DNA of 64,000 bases from Dioscorea cayenensis subsp. rotundata (GCF_009730915.1 NC_052487.1:19696895-19760894), one strand, 5' to 3'. Positions 11,316-22,976 are shown, counted from the stretch's first letter. Numbers and translations are program-made. The notes: a model not told the origin generated them from the letters alone.

Positions 11316-11559
11316 AATTTAATCGGAAGAAGCTAAAAATTGAATACACGAATGAGAAGAAGAAAGAAAGAAGAAGAAGAAGAAGAACAAGAACAAGAAC
11401 AAGAAGAACAAGATATGAGTCTTCTAAAACTTTTGTTTGAGAAAAAAATCAGCAGGAGGCATTTGAAAAACTATGACATAGAAAAGTTATGATTGGTACC
11501 ATTTTTTTCCCACCTTTTGCAAAGGCGAAAAAGGAATTTCATATCGTGGACCCACTTCA

Positions 11560-11690
11560 ACTTACCGTGAGGGGTTAAAAGAAATGTAAAATATAACGGA
11601 GGGCTGTCCGGGGTGTGCAAAAGTTGGAGGGGGTTTTTGGGAAGTTTTGAAAATTACGAGGGGTGAACAGTAATTTTCTCTTTTTTTAAC
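11560..11690. repeat. Putative right terminal inverted repeat of the MULE
   Basis: A G-rich segment includes 'GGCTGTCCGGGGTGTGC', 'TTGGAGGGGGTTTTTGGG' and 'TACGAGGGGTGAACAGTAA'. It ends abruptly in ordinary AT-rich sequence. Read outward to inward it begins 'ACTGTTCACCCCTCGTAA', a style seen at plant MULE ends. It lies where the end should be, upstream of the transposase start. The partner repeat would be in the N gap, so this rests on position and style only. Confidence 0.45.
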
Positions 11691-12244
11691 CATTAAAAGA
11701 TATTGAGATGAGTATATATTTGATAGTAAAGCATAAAGTAAAAAAATTAAATATCAAAAGATCAAAGAAAGTCACATTTAAAACTCCACATATGATGAAT
11801 CTTGTAACTAATATATATCATAAATATAAGCTATCACTTATATCAAATTTAAACTTAAATTAAAATTTCAACATTCAATTATATAATTTTAAAAAAAAAA
11901 TATAATATACCATACCATCATCTAAACATTGAATTAAATTCCCCTTTTCCACATGGCTCCAATGTGCTCTAATGATCAAGCCAGTGTCTATGAATTTACT
12001 AGCTCATACTTCAATAAACACTTGGTTTGACTACCAATACAAAAATTAGTTTATTTATAATATATATAATTTTAAATATATAATTTTAAATATATATATA
12101 TATATATAAAAAGATAATTAAAATAAAAACAAAATAGAGCTATTAGTCAAAGAACACAGCTGGACCATGAGAAGATGCCAAAAGATACACCATGTGGAGC
12201 ACCAAACTTTCCATCTTTTTTCTTCTCATGTCTCTATCCATTTT

Positions 12245-12627
12245 AACATATTCCCATTATCATATCAAATCATGTTGTTCACTATTTTGTATTCTTTTTT
12301 TCTTTCTAAAGTTTGTTTTTGATTTTTTATCCTTCAAATAAAGATTCTATTTGGTCTTTGATTTCTTAATTTTTATGCTTATTATGTCTTCCTTCAAAAT
12401 CAAAAGTTAGATCATAATTAATTTTCATATACATTTGAACATATTCCCACTTTCATATCAAATCATGTAATTCACTCATTTGTATTCTTTTTCTTTCTTT
12501 TTTTTTTTAAGTTTGTTTTTGATTTTTATCCTTCAAATAAAGATTCTATTTGGTCTTTGATTTCTTAATACTTATAATTATGTCTTCCTTCAAAATCAAG
12601 AGTTAAATCATAATTAATTTTCAACTA
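12245..12627. repeat. Tandem duplication, two units of about 190 bp
   Basis: Unit 1 (about 12245-12437) and unit 2 (about 12438-12627) share long stretches, including 'CTTCAAATAAAGATTCTATT' and 'ATGTCTTCCTTCAAAATCAA'. They differ by scattered substitutions and poly(T) length. No coding potential was seen. Confidence 0.8.
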
Positions 12628-13170
12628 TTAAAGTGGTTTTTATTATAAAAAAACATTATGTTATAATTTGAGCAAATAGAAGAATTTTCGGGGAGTTTTT
12701 TTTTTTAAGAGAAAATACTTATTAAGTTGACACTTCTTTAGATAATATAATTTGAGGAAAATTATAAATTACCTCCATTTTTTAAAAATAAATATATAAG
12801 ATATAAAAAAAATATTTATTTATTTCAAGACATATGATTCTCAAAGAAATCTATTAAAACTTTATAGAAATTTTCACTTTCATGTTTTTCCAAAATGCGC
12901 ACCAAAGAAATGCGCCACTTTTTTTTTTTTTTTCTTTTTACTTTATTAAAAAGTTAGACATTTGGAAAGTTACAATAATTATTATCTGTTAAATTTTTAA
13001 AAATATAATTAAAATGATTACAAATCCATTAGAGATGGATCAAGCCTAATCATACAATAAAGATGACATCATATCATATGTATGTATATATATACAAATA
13101 TTGTTAAAGTGGATGTATAATTTTTCTTCTAAAATGATTTAAGGAATAATTTTTATTTTTTTATTACTTT

Positions 13171-13403
13171 TAAGTTTTTATTTATGTTACTTATGATATT
13201 AATAATTTAAAAAAAATTATTACACTTATTTATTTGTGTAATAACTATCTATAAAACCTTTGAAATCCGATATATAATAGTTTTTATTTTAAATATTTAA
13301 GTTTTTATTTATATTATTTATAATATTAATAATTAAAAACTTTAATTACACTCATTTATTTGTGCAATAAATATCATAAGACATTTGAAATCTATTATAG
13401 AAG
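13171..13403. repeat. Tandem duplication, two units of about 110-125 bp
   Basis: Both units start 'TAAGTTTTTATTTAT' (13171 and about 13298), continue through 'ATATTAATAAT' and a 'TTTATTTGTG' segment, and end near 'TTTGAAATC'. They are diverged and non-coding. Confidence 0.7.
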
Positions 13404-14644
13404 TTGTTTAATTATATTATTTTTTATACATGATATTACTTCAAAACTCTCACAATTTTAAAAATTCCGATGCGAAGATAGAGAGAATGCCTAGTATATA
13501 TATATAATCAATATTATTTAATTAGCTGGTTTGTCATTCATGAACTAAACGCATGGCTTGGAAGAAGCTCTAGGATATTAAAATTGAAAAGATATAGTTT
13601 TGGCCAAACAAATTTTCATAAGAAATCTCTTGCTTTGTGTTCTGTGTTTTAAAGGATTTCTTATGTGTTTCATATCATCCATTTCTTACTTTTTCTCACT
13701 TGAAAAGTCTTTTTTTTATTATTTTTAGAAATATTTTCATAAAAGTTTATTTCAGCTGATTTATGTTGAATTTGATTATTTTCCTTTTTAAGAAAACAAA
13801 AAGAGTGCAAACAAACATCTTTTTGTTTCGGTGAAGTCTTTCTATTTCAATATAAAGTCATATTATATGTACCATTTATTTGTTATACTTGATTTTAAGT
13901 ACGAATGTGCTGAGATGTGGTTAGCATTTCTTTATTGTTTTTCAAATCTAGACAATAACAAATTGTGTATATATAATTAATATAAATGAACACCGCAAAC
14001 CCCACTTCTAATATACATCAAGATTACAAGGATTGATATAAACTAAAGAACACTCATTAAGTACAAATTCTTTCACAAATAGAATTTGATATCTAATATT
14101 TTTATAGCTAATTATTTTTATATATAGCTCATCATGTTGATATATGTAAAGCTTTTCTCATAACAATTCCCATGTTTTATAAACTTAGCTTTTCATCAAT
14201 TATATTTTAATTTAATTAAAATTTAAAAAACACTACTTTTTCTATCACTATCTTTCCCTTTTCACATTAGCGTGGGCTCAAAGTTGATTTAGCCCCACAA
14301 AGTGCTCATGAGTTTGGGTATTATTAATGTAAGTTCATTTGATCGCTAGATTGTTTGGTCCCCAAAACATATTAAGGTCAGTGTGATCTCATATGTGGTT
14401 GGACAAAATCACAAAATCAAGTCATGCACGTAAGCTCGGCCTTGTCTTAGACTCTTAATTGACTCGGACGAATTCATTGCGGAAGCGAGATGGAGATGGA
14501 AGGAGAAAAATATACTGTAATTTGATAAAAAAAAATAATTTTATAAAGTATTTAAGAAAAATAGGATATTTCAAAAGTTGTAATAACATGATCATTTTTC
14601 CCCAATAATTACACATTTATTTCAAGTAATATTATCCTATTAAG

Positions 14645-14647
<3 letters not shown>

Positions 14648-14692
<45 letters not shown>
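14648..14692. repeat. (TA)n microsatellite
   Basis: An uninterrupted TA dinucleotide run of about 45 bases. Similar runs occur at about 15366-15408 and 15591-15625. Confidence 0.9.
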
Positions 14693-14697
<5 letters not shown>

Positions 14698-15360
14698 TGA
14701 AAAAAAAGAGAAAAATTAGCATCAATCATGTCATGTCCAATTGTACAAACCGTGGTTATGAGCCGTACGGGACTCTATAAATATTCAATGCCACCCAAAA
14801 ATTATTCATTTTTATATTATCTATATCCATCATCTCACCGACACTGAAAAAGCCATCCTCTCTTAATATTAATGGCCAAAATTTTTTTTTTTGATAAATT
14901 ATGGCCAATCTCAATTAAGAAATATAAAAAACATACATTTATTGAACACATTTTTAAATATAATATATTTTCCTTAACACTTGTAATATAAATGGACCTT
15001 TTAATTATATAGTACTCTTCTAAAACCTTCCGAATTTATGAAGTATTTCTACATTAAAAATAAACAATTAATATCCTAGTTAAATGATTTTGATGTAATA
15101 AATCATAATTAATATCACTCTATGTGGTATATATAGAGAGCACCCGTTATATACAAACGTTTGTAATATGTAATAACAGCTGAATTTCAATCCAATAGTT
15201 ATCCATTGTTTAATAAATAATAAAATTAAATAGAATAACTTATCAATCTGCTTAGTAACTGTTCAAATTATTATTTTTTTCTTTTTTTGTTAATTTCTCT
15301 TTGTCTATCTCAATTTTCTTCTTTTTTCATATCAGGGACATTACTATGACTTATTATATA

Positions 15361-15412
<52 letters not shown>

Positions 15413-15587
15413 TTGAAAAATAATAGACATCACACGCATGAACATAATCTACATTGGACATGCTTCACTCTTGTCATGGATGAGCAAATTAATGTTAATG
15501 TCCAAAGTCCATTACAACACATGTTCTTGTTTTTATCTGGTCCAATTCAAAGTCCATTTAATTCGTAGGTCCAATTGAAGAGAAAAA

Positions 15588-15627
<40 letters not shown>

Positions 15628-16370
15628 CAAATATGATAAGTACCGCTTCATAAAAAATTATTAAAGAATAGACAGGTGTGATAGTGTATTAGTTACGATG
15701 GCTTAACGATCATCTATGAATTTATTAGCTTGTCTAGGTATTACATACGGTGATTAGAATCTTACCACCATACACGTTTAGATGAGTTTTTCAAAAACCA
15801 AACTGAACTAATAAATTCTTGTGCCATGCAATCCTGGAGGAGAGAGAAACGATATCCTCCAATAGAAAACCTACTAAACAGTAAATGAACAATAGTGTTA
15901 CAATGTTCTACAGTATTTGCACAATACTGGTCAAGGATTTAACCCTAGATTTATCTATTCACTATTTTAACAACAATTCACTACACTAAATAATGGTTAT
16001 TCAATATTTTTTTAATGATAACCCACCATATATATATTGTGATTGTGGGCTAATTTTCTAATGAAATTGCGGGCTATCCACTTTTGAACAAAAACAAAAC
16101 AAAACAAAACAAACAAAACTAAACTAATTTTCGTAAAACATTTTAATAAAAATTTTAATCTTAAATCAAAAAAGGAATCGGTCAAGAGGGAGTCGAAGCG
16201 TCCGAGAGAGCTAGGGAGTGTTAGATGTTTGATCTAATATCCCAGAAGACTGAAGCTTTATATATAAATATATTATAACAATAGTGTATAATTGTATACA
16301 TACTTTTATAAAATATACCTAAAAAACCGTCAATTTTTGTATATGTACTCATGGTCATATAATCATTAAT

Positions 16371-16401
<31 letters not shown>

Positions 16402-16793
16402 AGTCTAGGAAGTGGGCTTGATTGACTCGTACCCAATATGAATTTCAAACCATATGAAATTCAAACCTTGCTAAGTAGTGAATTGTGGACCCAAGTAAGT
16501 CAAATTGGGCCCAAAATATTGATTATATTTATTGACATACATGTGTGCATTTATTATGGTAAGAAAATGGATGTGAAACATAAATAAAATTTGTAAAAAA
16601 ATAAAAATGACAATAAAATGTTAGAATTGAAGATATCAAACCATATGTTAATAGTTTATTTAAAAATAAATAAAAATATATATAGTGTTTGTTTGATTGG
16701 ATCTTTGATTCGGATTCGGGTATCAACTCTATCCGCATGCGATTAAGCATCCGCTAGCGAGAGCATATCCCGAGGCTTCATCACTCATGAATG

Positions 16794-16802
16794 AAACCCT
16801 AA
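16794..16802 (+). promoter_or_regulatory. Telo-box (AAACCCTAA) upstream of the bL34m gene
   Basis: AAACCCTAA lies 60 bases before the ATG. Telo-boxes are known to be enriched near start sites of plant ribosomal-protein and other translation genes, which fits this gene. Use as a promoter element here is inferred. Confidence 0.45.
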
Positions 16803-16861
16803 AACGGAAACATCGTTTGATGAAAACGGATCGAACGCGAGGGTTTTGAGCATTTGGTGAG

Positions 16862-19190
16862 ATGTCGAGCAAAACCCTAGTTCGGGCTGGAGCTTCTTTG
16901 TTCTCGCGTCTCCTCCAAACCAATCCTCTTCAAGGCTTGAACCCTAGAATCCCATGCGATTCTTCTGTTCGATCGGCTCTTTTGAAATCTCTAGTTCAGT
17001 CCCCTTCGCTCGGTGGCGGAGTTGGAGATCTCGAGAGCATAAAGAGAGTGGCTTCACCTGAGGGGCTTTCCTTCCCTTGTGGCCTTCCTTCTCTTCGCTT
17101 CTTTATCGAAGATGGTAAGAGATGAACTCTCTCTTATTGTTGTTAATTAGTCTATCAAGTTTCCTTTTTTTTCTATCCTGTTTTAATGGGAATGTGAGCT
17201 ACTTGTTCTCTGATTTCCATCCTTAAATTAATTCTTCTGGATTTGGTGTTGTTATTGCTTTTAACCATTGATGTTGAGCTGTTTTGCTCATCACATTACA
17301 AAGAGAACGCATAATGCAATGAAAAGGTGGTATGCTAAGCCACACTAGTGTGATTAATCTAGTTAGAAGTACACTCTTTGCCTTGATTTAGAAACACCTT
17401 TGAATTTTTACCTATCCAAAGGCAGTGTGTGTGCTAAGTCTCGACTTGTGCTTCATTGAATTAGACTTACTCTTTGCTTTGATTCGGAAATATCTTTGAA
17501 TTTTTACCTTGATAGTTTCATGGTCAGATGTTCAGATTTTTAAGCCTCTATTCTCACCATATGGCTGTAGTATTTGAAGTGCGGATGTTAACCCTTATGA
17601 TCTATTACTTGATAATATATATTATGATTTTGTTTCCTATATTAAACAATATTGATGACAAACTTTTCATCCTTGGGCTATATTGTGAATGATAATCTGC
17701 CGGTATGTTCAGTTATATGAGTTTTGCAGTTCAGAGGATGGAATGCATAAATCTCTGTCATATGTTGTCTATTGGTGAAGTGAAGGTAGTTGATTCTGGA
17801 ATTGGTATAGGTCTTTTATTATGAAAATTGAGACCTTGTCAAGCCTTTTCAATCTTGTATGCCACATGTGGAAGTTATGTGATGCTGTTAAGCGGTTTGA
17901 TGGCAGGTTATGGATATTTGTAATCCCGTTTGGCTTCAGTTACATCATTCATGGTCTTTAGGAAAATTCCCTTTATCTTTATGACAATTTCCTTTATGTC
18001 TTGTTCTTTTTTCTTATCATCCAGTGGTCTTGTTTTAATTTCACTTGAGTGGATAAAATACCACTGGCTCATTTGTGTTGCTCTTTCACTTAAGTGTGTC
18101 CCCTTAAGCCTGGATCGGAAAATGTCAGAACGGTGGATATAAATGTCGGTGGCTAATTATGAAGTTCAAGGGATAAAATGAAATTTTGGATGATAAGTGA
18201 AAGAAGTAAATTTTAGGCTAATGTGTAGAGAGTAACTCAAATGTGTTTATTCTGTTGTACAATTTTCCTTATTTTGGTATAATTATGAACAAAACTTTAT
18301 CTTGTTATACAAGTTCTCATTGTGATTGTCTTCATCAAATTATCAATGGTCCACGAAGGTGTTAATTTTTCATTTTATGAATAGTCTGATGGACAGCCTG
18401 ATGTAGATCATTTTTCTCTGATGAATAGTCTTATTTCATTTAAGTCTGATGAATAGTCTTAGTTCTTCTCTATTTATTATAATTTAGATCACTTTTTTTT
18501 TATCTATTTACAGGAGATAGCTTTACAAATGAGCCAATTTGCCTACTTCCTAAAAGAACATACCAGCCTAGCCACATCAGGCGGAAGAGGACTCATGGTT
18601 ATCTAGCACGGTCTCTTTCTTACTGAGAAAATTTTCAAACTCATCATCATTCTCTTGTCATATCATTTATTTTGCCTATTTCAAGTTGCAATATGATCAA
18701 TTTATTTAGTTTCACTGTTTCATACTGTTTGTCTTGATGTCCTTTATGATATTTTGTTGTTTGAGGTACAGAAAGGCGCATGCTTTGAAATAGGTGTCAC
18801 ATATCTGATTCCTTCTTGTTTAGCAGATAACTTTAGTTAAATTGTTACATTGATAATCTTTGGCATGACTCATGAATTAGTAAGTATCATAGTTCATCCC
18901 TACTATCCTAGTGAATGTCATTTTCCAAAATATCCTCTCCATATTAGTAAGTATCATAGTCCATCCTAGTGAATGTCATTTTCCAAAGTACCCGTCCATG
19001 ATAGTCTCAAACTTTGCATGCCACGTTGTTTATAGATACATTTTTCGTTTTTCAAACTCGTGTACTTTTCCGAATTCCACAATCCATGTTCCTGAAATTC
19101 TGCTTTGTGTTTCACAGCAAGGCCACAAAGGGAGGCCGGAAGGTGATCGCTAGGAGAATCGCCAAAGGCAGAGCAAGAATTGCCGTATAA
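16862..19190 (+). CDS. Mitochondrial large-subunit ribosomal protein bL34m (three exons)
   Basis: Exons 16862-17114, 18514-18610 and 19118-19190 join in frame to a 140-residue protein. The first 80 or so residues are rich in Arg, Ser and Leu and nearly free of acidic residues near the start, as expected of a mitochondrial targeting presequence. The C-terminal 45 residues form a complete bL34 domain: 'KRTYQPSHIRRKRTHGY', then 'LARKATKGGRKVIARRIAKG', ending 'RARIAV'. bL34 is a small, strongly basic protein that binds rRNA of the large subunit. All splice sites are GT-AG, with codons split at the junctions (G|GA and CG|C). No lesions were seen. Family assignment is firm. The mitochondrial rather than plastid destination is inferred from the long presequence and the domain wording. 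Confidence 0.93.
18879..19007 (+). repeat. Intronic tandem duplication (about 60-65 bp) in the bL34m gene
   Basis: 'TAGTAAGTATCATAGT', followed by 'CATCC', 'CCTAGTGAATGTCATTTTCC' and 'AAA', appears twice in a row within intron 2, starting near 18879 and 18943. It has no coding role. Confidence 0.75.
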
Positions 19191-19856
19191 CACCATTTCG
19201 AATTCCTCCAGCTCTGCAACATTAGACGATTTAAACACATAAAATCGAAGCATTCATTCGGACACCCTAAAATCTTACCGTCTTGATGTTTTTGTGTTTT
19301 GAACTTATAAATCAGCTCAATGTTTCTTTGCCGTCTTTGGTGATCATCATTTTGTGTTTTTCAAATTATGAGATATTCAAATCAAGTTTCCTTCAATGGA
19401 ATAATATAATAAATACTTCAGGGTAGTTCATGCTAATTATTCCTCATAGACTCTAAAGTCAAAAGTTTATTTATTTTATTTATTTATTCTGAATGATAAA
19501 AGGATTCAAGGTTCACTTGTTATTGTCACATGTCAGTGTTTGTGGGACCGAGTCAATGAGGTCCTTCAAATCTATATTTCATTGTCTATCTAGTTTTTAC
19601 ACACAGTGGTCACTCACTAGCATGAAGAAAAAATAAGTGATTTCGTGGGCCATACTCATGCAATCCATTCCATTTCCATGATTAAGATCTTCTTATTATA
19701 AAAATATTAATAAATAAATCTAATAGAAGAACCTGGAAGCATCAAACACGTAATAGTCTCAATTAATTAATTAATATATACAATTTTTCCCTTAAATCAA
19801 GTAAATCAAGTAAAGCAGTGTATCTAATCTCCCAAATATCCCACTGACTGAGAAAA

Positions 19857-19961
19857 GAAGTTTCTAGAAACGACAAACGCTCTCACTATAGAACATTCCA
19901 AGAAATCCCAAAATATCCACAGAGGTGCCACCGCACCGCTCCAAAACTTTCCAGAATGTTC
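19857..19961 (+). promoter_or_regulatory. Cluster of perfect heat-shock elements upstream of the HSF gene
   Basis: GAAgtTTCtaGAA (19857-19869) and TTCcaGAAtgTTC (19949-19961) are both perfect three-unit heat-shock elements. Between them, GAAcaTTC (19891-19898) is a two-unit site with a third GAA offset by one base. They lie about 210-315 bases before the ATG. Such elements are the known binding sites of HSF trimers, so heat induction and self-regulation are likely. Confidence 0.75.
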
Positions 19962-20171
19962 CTTTTTTTTTTCTTCCATAAATGCCCCTCTTTCTTCTTC
20001 TTCTTCTTCTTCTTCTCTTTTCAGACATCGCCAAACCCTCTCTCAACTCTCTCACTATCCCAGTGATCCCTAAACCCTAAATCCTCGATCTCGATGCAAT
20101 TGGTTTTCGGAGAAATCGATTGAGATCTCCAACCCTAGTGTGAATTCCAGCTGAATTCTTGGTTTTTGGAG

Positions 20172-22032
20172 ATGGAGAATGTGCCGGTGATGGTGAAGGA
20201 CGAGGACGAGGAGGAGGAGGAGGAGGAGGAGGAGGTGGTGGTCGTAGGTGTGCCTCGGCCGATGTATGGCTTGCATGATGCCAGCCCGCCACCGTTCTTG
20301 ACGAAAACTTTTGAGATGGTGGAGGATCCGGAGACGGATGCTGTGGTGTCGTGGAGCCGAGCGAGGAATAGCTTCATCGTCTGGGATTCGCACATGTTCG
20401 CCACTACGTTGCTTCCGAGGTACTTCAAGCATAACAACTTCTCCAGCTTCATTCGCCAGCTCAATACTTATGTAAGCGTTCCTTACAATTTCTCTGCTTT
20501 GATTTTTTTTTTTCCTTTGTTGTTTGATTTGAAACTAGGGTTCTGCTTGGATTTTTTATCTAATATTGTTGTTTGGAATTGGAAATTAGGTGTGGTTTTG
20601 TAGATGCATGGCTTGGATTATATGCTTGCGAGGTGATTATTGATATATTTTCGATGTGTGTTTTGTTTGAATTGAGAATTAGGCGTGTGTGGTTCTAGAT
20701 GCATTGTTTGAAGCTTGCTTTGTGGATATGAAATGCTTGGTTAAATACTTTGCTTTTTTTCTTTTATCGAATAAGTGTTTCTTTTGAATCGAGAAATTGG
20801 TGCTGTTTTACTTGCATTGCTTGAGAATTAGGTTTATTGATATACTCTGCTTCTGTGATCCAATTTGTGTTTCTTTTGGATTGAGTAATTCTAGTTTGCA
20901 TTGTTTGAAGTATATGAAGTGCTTATTGATATGCTTTGCTTTTGTGATTCAATATTTGCTTCTTTTGTATGGATGAACTAGAGATTCTGTATTTTCTCCT
21001 TCTGATTCTTCTTCTATGTTGTCCTGGCTTCATTTGATGTTTGATTTCAGCCAAACAATCTTTCTAGAATCAGTCATTGGATGGTTTTTTTTTTATGATT
21101 AGCGTTCAAGGTTGATTTTTTGCTTTGTTTTTTTTCTGTTGCCCCATGTCTTCAAACATGGATTATATAATAAGATATTGTCTTTATTATTATATACAGT
21201 CTGTTCCACCTGCTCATGGTGATTAGTTTATATGCCAAGACTTGCTCTAATCTACTAAAACATATGGTACAAATGGTATTACAGGGATTCCGAAAGGTTG
21301 ATCCTGACCGATGGGAGTTTGCGAATGAGGAATTCTTGGGTGGACAGAAGCATCTACTGAAGAACATAAAGCGACGACGCAATGCCAGTCAGAACTCACA
21401 GCAGCAGCAGGGGTCAGGTCCTTGTGTTGAACTAGGCCAGTTTGGGCTTGAGACAGAGGTGGATAGACTGCGAAGAGACCGAAATGTGCTGATGCTTGAA
21501 GTCTTGAAGCTCAGACAACAGCAAAACAATTCAAGAACACAACTCATGGCAATGGAAGAGCGACTACAAGGCACAGAAAGGAAGCAACAGCAAACAATGA
21601 CATTCTTAGCAAGATCGCTCAACAACCCAAGGTTCATTCAACAATTAGTAATCCGTAGTGAGCAGAGTAGGCAATTAGCAAGTCCGGGGAAGAAACGGCG
21701 ACTGCCTGCAGGAGAAATGGTGGCAGAGACAGAGACAGAGATTGAGACATTGCTTTCGACTATGGATCATCATCGAGTGAGTAGCAGCTCAAAGTAGTGA
21801 TCAGAAGAATAACATTGGAATGGAATACGGCAATCAGAACCTCAGTTCAGTGAGTGATGCAATATGGGAGGAGTTACTGAATGACCGGATGTTAATGTGG
21901 GATGAAGAAGGACAAGGAGATCATTCAGAGATCGAAGTTGAAGTGGACGAGCTGGCATCGAAACCCTCAGACTGGGGTGAGGATGTGCAGGACTTGGTTG
22001 AACAAATGGAATATCTGGTTGCAAAACCTTAG
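20172..22032 (+). CDS. Class A heat-shock transcription factor (HsfA2/A6-like), frame interrupted near the 3' end
   Basis: Exon 1 (20172-20471) and exon 2 (from 21285) share the intron position typical of plant HSFs, inside the DNA-binding domain after 'RQLNTY'. Residues 40-132 form the winged-helix domain ('[11 protein letters not shown]', '[20 protein letters not shown]'), preceded by a poly-Glu run at about 12-21. The heptad HR-A/B region spans about 155-205, followed by a basic 'GKKRRL' nuclear-localisation motif. The frame meets TAG at 21795-21797 after 269 residues. Discounting one base of the AAA at 21791-21793 continues it to 22032, giving 348 residues and supplying an AHA-type activation motif ('[13 protein letters not shown]') and a Leu-containing C-terminal export-like end. 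Full length matches class A2-type factors. The protein activates heat-shock genes in the nucleus. I chose ATG 20172 because no other in-frame ATG precedes the domain. Confidence 0.93.
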
Positions 22033-22976
22033 GTGCATGGTTATTACAAACTACAGTCACTGCTGCTGCTGCTATTGACTAATTGCACTGTTTGTGTTTC
22101 AGATTGGAAGGAGCTTGACGTTTTACATACATGCTTTTGAATCTAGATGACATCTTTGTGATCATTTGGGTGTTGTTGATTTTGTAGGGTGATGAGGATA
22201 AGAAAGCAGCAGCAGTATGAGCGCGTGAAGACATAGCAAATAGATGCAGACATCTTCAATCTATTTGCAGATATATATATATATATATATATATGTTGAG
22301 AGTATAGGTTCTGAACCTCTGGTTCAGATATATATATATATATATAACTCTCTTTTAGGCCAGGGTTTAGCACACTTACAATATGTGATATGCAACCGGC
22401 TACGCTGGATGCGTCTTTCAGTTGATTTGCATTTTGTTCTTTTTTTAATGTTTTGAATCAAAAGCAACAGTGATTAGTTATGAAAAGGTTGTTTTGCTTG
22501 CCACCTTGTTTGGTGCTCTTTATTTTGCAGAAATACCTCTAAAGTTTTTTTTATTATTATTTAAAAAAAAAAGCACTTTATCCATGGTTTTTGAAAGTTT
22601 TTATAAATTAAAAGAATCATGATCTCTATCTTAAAATCAACTAATACTTAACCATATGTAATCTAAAACACATAAAAAACTTGAAAATACCTGCATATAT
22701 TATTATTATTTAAATTGAAACATAGAAAAAAAAAAACCCCTGAATATTGAGAGAATGCCAAGAAATTTCTTATTTCTAAATGGGCGGCAAGTCAAAAACC
22801 CTATGAAAAAAACACAGGTGTTATACATCCATGCAAGCAACATACCTTCTTTCTATATACAACCTTCAACAAAGAAAAGCATTCTTCAAAAGTGCCTATG
22901 CTGGTGAGCGCCTACAGAAATTCAAGCAAAAAAAAAGATGATGATGTTACAACATACAAAAAAAATTTCAAAAGGA
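22033..22976. other. Tail-to-tail spacer between the HSF and NPR-type genes
   Basis: This should hold both genes' 3' untranslated regions. Apart from the (TA)n hairpin region it is AT-rich, with no gene recognised. Confidence 0.55.
22260..22346. repeat. (TA)n pair flanking nested inverted repeats, 3' of the HSF gene
   Basis: Two (TA)n runs (about 22271-22294 and 22328-22346) enclose 'AGGTTCTGAACCT' and the overlapping inverted repeat 'CTGAACCTCTGGTTCAG'. The pair could form alternative hairpins. Function is unknown. Confidence 0.5.

Larger units (their letters stand above)
7054..11690. mobile_element. Decayed Mutator-like element (MULE) with Ulp1-type protease gene
   Basis: Two degenerate genes converge. 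On the plus strand (to 9632) is a Ulp1/C48 cysteine protease-like gene with the 'DCGVYVMRF' catalytic motif. On the minus strand (11315 to 10626) are the N-terminal and C-terminal ends of a MuDR-type transposase. Beyond the transposase start is a region of about 370 bases. Its outer part (about 11560-11690) is GC-rich and looks like a MULE terminal inverted repeat. The left terminus should lie in the N gap, so no matching repeat or 9-base target duplication can be seen. GC content and CpG density are far above the flanks. Linking the two genes into one element is inference, but convergent transposase and accessory genes are the known MuDR layout and Ulp1-like genes are known passengers of plant MULEs. 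Confidence 0.7.
11691..16861. other. AT-rich intergenic sequence with tandem duplications and (TA)n
   Basis: No gene is supported in about 5.2 kb. It holds two old tandem duplications (about 12245-12627 and 13171-13403), long (TA)n runs at about 14648-14692, 15366-15408 and 15591-15625, and a poly(T) at about 12919. Small frames at 16221-16923 are low-complexity or antisense. Confidence 0.6.
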
